From Saccoglossus kowalevskii (taxonomy: Eukaryota > Hemichordata > Enteropneusta > Harrimaniidae), in contig NW_003109104.1 in the NCBI RefSeq assembly GCF_000003605.2, positions 20,384-62,019 on the forward strand: a stretch of DNA of 41,636 bases. The letters are read 5' to 3'. The notes under the pieces were generated by a model that was not told where the DNA came from, searched no databases, and saw only the letters and a program-made list of their open reading frames with translations. Below, piece by piece: positions 11,979-21,100 of the stretch (position 1 is its first letter; each line of letters opens with the position of its first letter). Both the position numbers and the translations under genes were made by a program.

Positions 11979-12135
11979 GTAGGGGGATATAAATTCAAAC
12001 TTATCGCATATTTCACAAACATTCTATCATCTGTACAAATAGATGGATGTAAGAATTTCTTGGAGAACCGATTTTGAATGCAGAGTTAATTTTAACACCA
12101 AAGTACGTACATGGACTTATATATTTCAAGGTCGT

Positions 12136-13214
12136 GTTGTGTCATTCCGTCTAGCATATCCATTTCAAACTCTTAAACGAATCTCATTGTGACCCGATAA
12201 TCTTTTTAAGCTATCTTGGTTACACAATTAGATCGCAGTGGTTGATGTTTTATAATTCAAGGCTCGAGAATACACATTTTTACAGTATAAGGTTATTTAT
12301 TCATCCAGCTTCATCAGTATGAAATATTCAGATGTTGAATTGTGACCCAATTACACAAAAGCAGAGGTCAAAAATATGCTATTAGTGATGACCAAGTAGT
12401 TAATTAGAGAGAGAAGTAGGTAACCCAGATATGATACTTCTTTAAGAATTAAATCCCCAGGATATAGCATGGAAAAGACTTCCGTTTTGTTATTGGATGG
12501 ATAACTTTGTCACTGAAAACAATTTCCAAGACTAAAAGAGAAAATAAAATACAATAATGATGAAAAGTACAGGAAGACTTTTAAGCGAAGAGAAGTATTC
12601 ATAATTAGACGAGTACGGTATAATTCCAACAAAGAAACGGTATAATACCAACAAAGAATTAAGAATTAAGTCAGTGATTGCACAAAGCCGGCACATTCCG
12701 TCAATATGAAACATCTGTGAATTCGCACCACAGGTTGATAACCAGCATGGTTCAGACAAGCGGTTTACATGACAATGAATTTTAAATTGCATATATACCC
12801 GTATTTGCGGATGACAAATTTAAAAATGTAGCCTTCTTTGAAGTATGGGAAATAAAAAGTCACTATGGATCAGTTTTCACATATTATCTCGTTCCCATTA
12901 GTTTGGTGTTTTTTCTGATGCTATTAAGCATGCAGCTTTTCATTAGGCTGAAAATATGCAGGGTTTGGTTGATAAGCTACGAATTGTTTTTGTCATTTTT
13001 TTCAAGAGTTTTGGTATTCGCAGAGGGCCCACAAATATCTGATCCAATGTTCATATAAATCTCGTACAAGCTACAGCCAACCACAGCTAGTCGTTTATAA
13101 TGACTGACGGCGTACTCACTGGAGAATAAAATTAACAAACAAACAATGAAAATGTACAAGAAAAAAGATCGTGTTGCGTGGCGTAGGTTTCATTTTGAAG
13201 ATAATTATCTCAAT
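12136..13214. other. Intergenic DNA, no gene recognised
   Basis: The open frames here are short, AT-rich and without motifs. No terminal repeats were noticed. The stretch separates the duplicated first-exon units from the DIRS-like relic. Confidence 0.45.
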
Positions 13215-13331
13215 CTAAAGTTGGTCAGGGAAATTGCCAGGAAAAGGTGGTAAGATACTCGGGTCAAATTTTCAATTTGCCTCTGAAGGCTGAAAGCCCT
13301 GTTCTGTAATCAATTTGGATATGTTTGTGCC

Positions 13332-13820
13332 ATGGACTACAACTGCCGTTCCATTTTCACGACTACTACGGACAATTCAATTTTTAATTTTTCTGACATG
13401 TTCTTGAATATATTCTCCTGTACGTTGCACAAAACACCGCCAGACATGTACCACCCACATTGTTATTGCTCCGGTGACCTAAATATGCAATTGATTGCCG
13501 ACGCCCTGTCCAGGAGAAATTATTTGGGGGAAATGGGCGAGGATGACATTGACGCAATGTTTGTCAATATAAGATTGTCACAGTGTAAGGCCCTGCTTAT
13601 TGTTATTGAGAGGGGGCCCACAGATCTCACACTGGACAAGGGGTTCTTTTACTTAAAGAATTGGGTAGACAATACACTAGTACTGGAAATGAAATACACA
13701 CATTCCACATTGGGTTTTAGGGGTTATTTTCAAGGTGCTTGGTTTAGTGACAAATGGCCCCAGGAGTTAGAGCAAGGGCACGACGAGTTGTCCATGGCAT
13801 TATTAGAGCTTATCATATAG
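13332..13820 (+). pseudogene. DIRS-like reverse transcriptase/RNase H fragment
   Basis: This is an open frame of 162 codons. It contains I-A-D-A-L-S-R-R near codon 57, a thumb-like stretch ending L-K-N-W-V-D-N, and the RNase H block G-Y-F-Q-G-A-W-F-S-D-K-W-P followed by L-L-E-L-I. Similarity continues past the stop after a frame change (V-V-A-A-M-G-A-K). In known DIRS elements the A-D-A-L-S-R motif closes RNase H, but here it comes before the W-F-S-D-K-W-P block. That suggests a rearranged or chimeric copy. The G-F-G-G consensus has become G-F-R-G. Confidence 0.65.
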
Positions 13821-13924
13821 TAGTTGCGGCCATGGGGGCAAAAACTTTAATCTCTACAGTTCACATTATCAGAAATGGGCGACGTTTGAGGCGTTGTAGG
13901 CTCATTATTAATTAGATGCGCTGT

Positions 13925-14171
13925 TATAGTGGATGCAACGAAATTTTGTTGTTCTGTGGCAGGCGCAACATCTGCCACACATTTCATTATGTACCTAACT
14001 AGTATTAGATTTGTATACCTTTCAATGGGTTTTCCTAATCTTATGAAATTGACTAATGTTGGTCATCTGGAGTGGTTAAATTTACTAATTAGAGCAATTA
14101 AACGAGTTGAACTCAGATCCCAATGATTAGGCTACCAATTACACCTTCATTAATAGGTAAAATGAGAAAGG
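13925..14171 (+). pseudogene. Tyrosine recombinase fragment, N-terminal part
   Basis: The frame reads S-A-T-H-F-I-M-Y-L-T-S-I-R-F, then G-F-P-N-L-M-K-L, then I-K-R-V-E. After a one-base shift near 14124 it reads R-L-P-I-T-P-S-L-I-G-K-M. These are the core-binding-domain signatures of DIRS/Crypton tyrosine recombinases. The reading is cut at 14171 by the inserted LTR and resumes at about 14670. Confidence 0.7.
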
Positions 14172-14669
14172 TGTCATGAATTTGTTGACCGACTTGGTTG
14201 GCTGTGTTACTAGTGAATGACTGTGTTATGTCTGTCGTCGTTTAGAATTAAAATCATTGATGAAGAACTAAATTTGACAGTTGCTATGTGTTTGTTTCCG
14301 ATTTAGCAAGTTATTAATCGCGTGGTTATGACGTGTTAAGTACTTCGTGTGATTGGCTTATGATTGAAGGTTATGCCTTTTTGTGGTTTATACTTCTAAG
14401 TAATTGGTTAAGTTTTGATGAGTAATAAAACGATGTTTGATTCAGTCTGGTAAAGGGGCTTGACAAGACGGTCACGAAGCGAGAGAGTCTTGGGGACTTT
14501 TCCCCAGGGCATTGTGTCTTAAAGAGTACTACTCGACTGGCCGACCAAAGACGAGAGTTAAAACGTATTTTGTTGTGTGTTTCTATTTGACTGTAAAGTT
14601 TAAGTGACTTTCCCGATCCTGTACCTCAAGCAGACGTGTATAGAGACACGACGAAATTCCCCCATGACA
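14172..14669 (+). mobile_element. Solo LTR (498 bp) inserted in the recombinase relic
   Basis: It starts TGTCATGAATTTG and ends CCCCCATGACA, a TG...CA element with short inverted ends. It has no coding content. It shares long blocks with the copy at 33839-34464, including GTGTTATGTCTGTC, GTGTGATTGGCTT, CTTGGGGACTTTTC and GTTTAAGTGACTTTCCCGAT. The flanks AAGG and ACGG look like a diverged 4-bp target duplication, and removing the insert brings the recombinase frame back into register. No internal retroelement region adjoins it, so it is a solo LTR. Confidence 0.72.
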
Positions 14670-14837
14670 ACGGTTCTCTGTAATAAAGTATTCTTCCTTT
14701 ACACGGATATTCTGTTGCACGCTGTTCTTCTAGTCGCGTTATTTGGCTTCCTCAGATCTGGTGAGTTCACACTTAATAATGAAACCCAGTTCGACCATCA
14801 AGTAAATTCGAGTATGGAGGATATTCAGACTTGGTAG
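14670..14837 (+). pseudogene. Tyrosine recombinase fragment, C-terminal part
   Basis: The frame reads D-I-L-L-H-A-V-L-L-V-A-L-F-G-F-L-R-S-G-E-F followed by M-E-D-I-Q before a TAG. F-x-F-x-R-x-G-E is the first catalytic-arginine region of DIRS/Crypton tyrosine recombinases, and the Arg is present. The later catalytic H-x-x-R and Tyr region was not found downstream. Confidence 0.7.
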
Positions 14838-14849
14838 TTGCTGCTCCTA

Positions 14850-15110
14850 CTGGATCATACATATTACTTGAAGCCCCATTGCATCACATACATTGAGTTG
14901 TACATGTGTAGCCCCTTCTACCTCTGCTCTGTTCTTGACGTCCTCACTGCTTAAGCCACAATTGTAGCCCTTACTGCGACACAGACCTTCATGTATCTCA
15001 TATAATTGCAGCACTCGCTGTCTCTATCCTCACTGTATCATAGTCGCATCTGCAGCCCTCGCTGCTTCAGTCTCAACCGCATAGTTGCATTGCTGCATCC
15101 CTGGTTTCAA
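14850..15110. repeat. Degenerate minisatellite-like tract
   Basis: Variants of GTAGCCCTTACTGC, GCAGCACTCGCTGT, GCAGCCCTCGCTGC and GCATCACATACATTG recur about every 27-45 bp, roughly six times. The units are diverged and spacing is irregular, so the exact period is uncertain. The long open frame across it is a by-product of the repeat. Confidence 0.45.
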
Positions 15111-18027
15111 CAGCATCACAACTTTCATACAGCATTTGCTGCTATATTATTGCTTGTAGTTGCTTTGTGCTGTCAGTTTTTTAAGTCTAGTCAATTTCAG
15201 TGCATTTCAATCTTTATTTTCCTTCTTGCTTGTGCACGTGTTATTTGCTGTTGGTTTACACATATATGGGGTTGCATTCTGTGTCAAGTGTAACCTTTGC
15301 CAGAACTATCTATATCTGGCAATTTTGAGAAGTGCTTCCTCCTTAATGGCAATGAATATTTCTAAGACTATGCATCTGTGTGTATGCGTCATAAATGTAT
15401 TGTAAAAGGTAATTATTTTAATTACGGTGTTCACAAGATTTTTTAGTAATTATAGAAAAACGCATATTAATAATTTGCGTGGTTTGAACGATGAGGACAA
15501 TGATAACACGCTCGAAAGGAATCACGTTAAAGGACGGTGATCGTCGCGCCACGCATGCGCGAGATATGGGTCGTATATAAACAAAGATGGCGATTTTGAC
15601 TGTTGCGCACACCAACGAGTACAAACTGAGAGGTTACCAAGCTTTAATTTGGTATTTTGTTTTGGTGATTGGAAGGTATCGAAGGAGTCGCCGGCGGTAA
15701 TTAGTGCAAGTGGCGCCCAGGACGACCAAACTCGTACTTGTGATTTCATTAGAGAAGCGCACTGAATTGTGGGAAAATCAATGTTTATCAACAGAATTGT
15801 AGCACATGCGCGGCGCTGCGATTACCGCCCTTTAATGATTTTTCGAGAACGTGACGCAAGAAACTGAACATCTACTAGTATAATCGCAATTGATGGCATT
15901 GGGGTAAACGCTAAATATTGGTAAAAATATCCCGATTTGTTTCACGCGAATCTAATTGCGTCACTATCGATACATTCATCAATTTTTGTGTTGGTTTACA
16001 TTTTGAAAGTGTATAATTGATTACCGGAAGTGGCGCCCTCTACTGGATTGACACGATTAAGCATTAGCGCCTCCAGATGTTGAATAAATTTCATCAGTGA
16101 TGTATAGCACAGCAGAAGAAATGTCCAGTTGTTGTTGTTGTTTTTTGTTTGGGGGGGGGGGTAAACGTAATGAAAACTCTAATAAATAGTTTATAGTATA
16201 CCAGTATGATGTTATGTAATGTAAGTGTGTTCATTTTATGTTTTATTAAATATATCGAATCGATATTGTAATTTTGAGTTATTGTGTGTATTCGAAAACA
16301 TTTAATTTCCGTATGCAATTGCCCAAATCAAATTTTGTAACCAAATCGTTTAAAGATTGTCGATCCTTAAAAGTTGGTATACTTGAGTCTTTTATTTCGA
16401 TGTGCATATTCGGACAGAATAATTTACTCGTCTTCTGTCGCCGCTTGTTCCTTCAAAAATATTGTTTCCTTCATTTCCCATAATTGCCATGTAATGTACA
16501 ATAAAATATTAGATCGTTTGATACAACATGTGTCTGTTATAAGTAAAACAGTTATCCACAGTATTGTCATGTTACAATAAAAACAGTTTCAATCGAGTGC
16601 GTATACTGGAAAATGTTTAATTCTAACAAATACATCACGCAATAACTGGAATGATTCAGTGTTCTGGCTGTTTTTATCTTTGTAAACCTTTTGCTCAGCC
16701 ACACTTATTCGTGTGTTTGGGGAGTCGGGGTTATATGGTCTTCGGATTCTTACAGAGCCATCGACTGTTATTGTCTGAGTGGCTATACATTAACGAAGTA
16801 ACCCCGGTAATTTTGTGAGTTTTAATAAGTGGTTTACCCGCTGCCCCATCTCGGTTTTCTCTTTGCCAATCGCAAGTGTGTAAATCGCAACTGATTCATA
16901 TACATAACATCCACATAACAGCCACAAACCACCTGTTTTGCTCATTCATCCAAGCTGCCAAACAATATCCCATTTTTAAATAGTGGGGAGGGAACGTTGT
17001 AATTATCACGTAACTTGAATTACGTTAGAACAACGTCTGAAAAGAAAATATAAACGAGCATTGTCTTAACTGTAACACAATTTTGTAAACCTCTAAAAAT
17101 CAAATCAATTCTTGCTGACTGTGCAACGTTAGTCAAGATGTAATTTCTGGTGACGACGAAAAGATAGTACTTTACGAACTATTTGAATAAGTTAGCCATG
17201 GAATGATTTCGAACCCACAATCTAAACCACAGCAGGTAGATTCTGCGACAACTTAGTATTGTGATTCTTAATGAAGACTCTAAAGAAAATGTGTATTACA
17301 AAGGTCATTTCAATGTCAAGTGATATACATTGAATTATTCATGAGCAAATGACAAAACGTACACAATATGTTTTGTAATTATGTAAATTTCTCTCATTAT
17401 CATATGAGTCGTGTATGAATATGACAATAAAGGGTGTCTATTGCAAGAAGAAACCATTTATTCAGAGTGAATACGTTTCATGTATTTGGTGTCCCATGCC
17501 ATTCAGTCACGTTTGGTGGGTGATGAGTATATGACCGGATGGATTCTAGCGGATAAGTTAGATGAGAATATAACAAATTGTATATCTACTAAATGTATCA
17601 CCAGGAGGACACATTTTATCATTCAATGCTGACAAAATAAGTAGTCATGAAATTACAATTACACTACTGTAAACATTTACTGCAATATTCACTAATGAAA
17701 CAATAGTGAATTGTGAGAACTTTGGAACTCGTTCAGTTTGCATGAAATCTTTCAGTCATCAATAAATGAATGAATTAGTATTGTAAAGAAAACTGAGGGA
17801 ATGGAAAGCACTAACCATGCAAAGATAATGCATCATGGGAAATAATATACTGTCATGTCAATGTTCGTACATCAACACACTTGCAGAATCATGTGTTTTA
17901 ATTAATCTGCTTACGAGAAAGTTTCATTGTTTCATCATAATACCACGCCAATGCGACCACGACGTTTCTCAATGTTGATAACCAGGCTGAAACACGTGTT
18001 ATAACTTAACCATGTGTTGTAATAACT
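15111..18027. other. Intergenic DNA between the DIRS relic and the 3' end of gene 2
   Basis: No gene is supported. A CpG-richer block at about 15530-15840 contains CGCATGCGC (NRF1-like), a TATATAA run and an ATG at 15587 opening a 37-codon frame (M-A-I-L-T-V-A-H-T-N...) with a possible donor (GGAAG/GTATCG). This could be a first exon or chance. A CTCF-like motif lies at 16033-16046. A low-complexity GTTGTTGTT...G(11) run ends at 16161. Positions 16200-18027 show only short AT-rich open frames. Confidence 0.4.
16033..16046 (-). promoter_or_regulatory. CTCF-like core motif
   Basis: The reverse strand reads CCAGTAGAGGGCGC, which fits the CTCF core consensus CCASYAGRKGGCRS at all 14 positions. 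It adjoins an ETS-like CCGGAAGT (16024-16031). By degeneracy, a perfect match is expected by chance only about once in several tens of windows this size. Function is inferred from the motif alone. Confidence 0.3.
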
Positions 18028-18179
18028 CTACTTCTTCTTTCGTTTTACCAAATGAAGTCCTTTAGGATCCCATCCGTTCAATGTCTTGATATTTATTGAT
18101 TCTCGTGAACTAAGATTTCTTTGAAAAATCACCATTTGCGACCAGTAAGAATAAACCCATCCGACAAATAACTCGGCGC
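18028..18179 (-). CDS. Gene 2 coding exon 5 (C-terminal motif and stop)
   Basis: This exon encodes residues 386-435 and TAG. It starts R-A-E-L-F-V-G-W and ends L-V-K-R-K-K-K, matching gene 1 exon 5 over its length (W-S-Q-M-V, I-N-I, L-N-G-W-D-P). The acceptor is CATTTTAAG with a weak pyrimidine tract. It lies 1.45 kb beyond exon 4 because of the intronic transposon. Confidence 0.86.
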
Positions 18180-21100
18180 CTTAAAATGAGAAAAAATGAG
18201 AATGACTGTAATACAACATATATACAGTGAAACTTATTCACTATATATTAACTTGAGGTTTGCGTTAAAGGTCGAATTAAGAGAAAAATAATTGCTGTTT
18301 TAGATTCAAATAAAGACCATAGAGAATATAGTGACACACAACAAAAGTATGTTTATTTATCGTGCGACTTCTCGACATGGGATTCGAACGTTGAACGTAC
18401 GAATTTTTTTTCCAATAAATAGGATGTTACTTTACACGCGAACATAATGTTTGAACGAAATTGATACTTAATTGAAAAAGTTACTCATATGACTTGGAGT
18501 CAGTTGTGGAGCATTGTTATTATAGTTTCAATGGTTACACGATACAAGATAGACTGTCGACAGTCGGTCGTACCTAATATTAATTTGTTATTATCAATAC
18601 ATATTGTGTATGAACGTAATGGGCGTGAATAAATTTCGAACGCCGGGACAGGAAGTATGGAGTGTCCTTAGGCACGACCGACTGTCCGGTGGTGTAATTC
18701 CCTGGTAAGATTTCTTACCAGATCCGGGTATTTTTATATGCAAATGATATTCGCGCAGATGTCTATCATTTTATTGTGTCCAATCGTGAAAAGGGTCAGG
18801 GGTCGCTGGCTACTAGGATCGCCCACGACTTACGCGAAGTGTGTTTTACCTCCATGGTTTTGACTGTACTATACGCGATCGCGACACTTTCCGCAGCAGA
18901 TTTTGATATCATGACACAAACAAATCTTGACAATTGCATTATAAAAGTGCTGAAACGTTTAGACTATCATGATATTTCTTGCAAAGAATACCAGCGAGAC
19001 AATATCGCAAACTACACAAAGGGGAGAGATGTGTTCGTCTGCGTCCCGGGGTCTGCGTGCCGTGTTGTAAAAAAAACTTGTTTCGAAACCAGGGATCCCC
19101 CACGTTCAGTTGCCATTCTCTCTCTCTCTTCTCAATAACTCTCGCTTAGTTTGTTGCAATTTCTTCCTGAAATCATCCATGTTTTTAATTTTATGCAGAG
19201 TCGACGCTCTCAGTCAACATGTATTCATAATATGAACAACCAACGCATTCAAGGGGTCATTTAGAATAAATAAATAAAAGTTAATATAATTTATTATGTG
19301 ACGTCAGCATCAACTATGAATTATTTATATCAACTAGAAACCTGAAGACGGGGACAGTCTCTCGGGACTAAAGTCCCTCGCATAAAATGGTTCGCATTTC
19401 CCATCAAACGCCTTCAGCGTTCGAATGTCTAGGAAACACAATTACATTAGGCCCGAGGACTGTCGACAGTCTAGATACAAGCATACAGTAGATTTATTCT
19501 GCCATATCGAACAAGAATAACTAAATATACAAAATAATATAGTACATAAAATAGCTGATTTGATATAGCATGTTTTGAAGTTAGATAGCTACTGTGACAC
19601 ATATTCCATCGTGTACGTGTACTTACGTGTACATATTTCTTGTTCCACTAGTGACATCATATAGTTGTCATCCTTCATAACTGCAATGGTTGGCATCGTT
19701 ACTAAATCCACTCTCGTCAAGACGTTGTCAAGCCTCTTTTGGAACAGATTTGTGTATTCCTGTGTTAACACATTTACAATACGTTAATGAATATTACAGT
19801 CAGTCAGTCTACTTTTATGAAAGTTATACAATACCAACATCCGATTCCGTTATTACAGTTATGTGCTAAAACTAAAATGCTCTTGCATATTTACCAGCTA
19901 CTAATGTTAAACCGGCCAATAAGAAACATAACATTGGGTTTAGTGTGTGTTTCACATGAAACACTGATTGGTGGTTCCCAGTCAGTGATCATGATTCGCG
20001 TGTTTGAGACTGCTTAATTGATTACAGTTTATGTTATGTATGCACATAATCCTGATAATAAATATCTAAAAAGCGCAATTGTCACTAAAATGTACGATTG
20101 TATATTTACCATTGCATAGTTGGGAAGAGCAACGTATATGGTGGATATATTTCTTTTCTTCATCAGTAAGCGAAGGTCTTTGGATACACTAATGGCTGAA
20201 CGTCTCATGGCCTCTTTCCGGGTTGTGTCACAGTTTGGCATGCCATCTCGACAACTAATGTACAGTATTAGAGATGTATTAGTATCCAAACATAACGGTA
20301 GCTCGTTACATGGAAAACGGGAGTTTCTTATTCGTTTTAGTAATTACAATCGATGCTAGATAAATGTTTAGTTATATGCTTGTCTACATGCATAGTAAAG
20401 GTATGGTGTTACCTCTATAACTCAATACAAATTTAGGTACAGGTATGTGTAAACAAAGTATTTTACAATAGTTGTTTACGTCGCATGTAAGCCTTGTAAA
20501 ACACTATATGTATTACCTCTTCTATTTTGATAACGTTTTTTGTTTCTGAAACGTTTGAAATTGTGACATAATAGTTCAACAATCTCAGTTCACTAGATTA
20601 AAACAATATATTTCAACTTTTTCACTGAGCAAGCGAGTTAAACTAAACAACAAACTAGTTGCGGTGAAAAGGTCAGCTAGACATTTCGGCAATACATTGA
20701 TATCAACTTTATTTGAAATATAATCTCACCCTCTCAACGATTAGTACGTGTAATATTATGTAATTATTTTATTCAATCACGCTAATAATAGGCAATACAT
20801 ACCCTTCCTCCGCCCTTGTCCGAAAATGTAGCGCCATGAACGGTTTTCCATGGAACACATTTCTCTGAACCAAGTCAATAGCGTCCCGTACATTCTTTGG
20901 TCTAATTAGATGTAAATCAAGTAGATTGAGAAGGTCCAACTGTTCTGGCAGTTTGTACAGAGTAAACTCTCTTGGCAGATAGATTCCCACGCACTGAATA
21001 TGGCTAACCTCTTCGAATATGTTTTTTGGATTTGCGATGATATCGACATGCGACCAGTTTAGTATATTTATTCCAAATTCTGTCTTATATAGTTGCACAT

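Larger units (their letters stand above)
10890..12135 (+). repeat. Decayed promoter/first-exon duplication, unit B
   Basis: Unit B is the second copy of unit A, longer because a 353-bp MITE interrupts it at 11134-11486. Without that insertion the two units align through most of their length. It adjoins unit A directly, which indicates tandem duplication of the gene 1 5' region followed by decay. Confidence 0.8.
13215..14840 (+). mobile_element. DIRS-like tyrosine-recombinase retrotransposon relic
   Basis: Frameshifted fragments in one orientation give, in order, a possible reverse-transcriptase start (K-L-V-R-E-I-A-R, about 13218), an RNase H region (G-Y-F-Q-G-A-W-F-S-D-K-W-P near 13715-13755) and a tyrosine-recombinase region (R-L-P-I-T-P-S-L-I near 14128, F-G-F-L-R-S-G-E-F near 14740). 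RT, RNase H, then tyrosine recombinase is the DIRS order, and the last two motifs are typical of DIRS and Crypton recombinases. The recombinase is split by a solo LTR at 14172-14669. Multiple stops and shifts make the element dead. Its termini were not identified. Confidence 0.72.
18549..19473 (+). mobile_element. DNA transposon (925 bp) carrying a RecQ-like helicase fragment
   Basis: The ends share a 16-bp inverted repeat, TAGACTGTCGACAGTC (18550-18565, and as the reverse complement at 19458-19473), with weaker similarity for about 12 bp further inward. The element is flanked by GATACAAG at 18541-18548 and 19474-19481, an exact 8-bp target duplication. Each terminus contains the perfect palindrome GACTGTCGACAGTC. 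A subterminal inverted copy of ACAGTCGGTCGTACCTAA occurs at 18668-18685 (17 of 18). There is no transposase, so it is non-autonomous. It lies in intron 4 of gene 2, in opposite orientation to that gene's reading direction when the cargo frame is used. Confidence 0.8.

Noticed and set aside
13332-13820. A 162-codon frame as a possible host gene
   Set aside because: It carries DIRS RT/RNase H motifs and continues in another frame after its stop.
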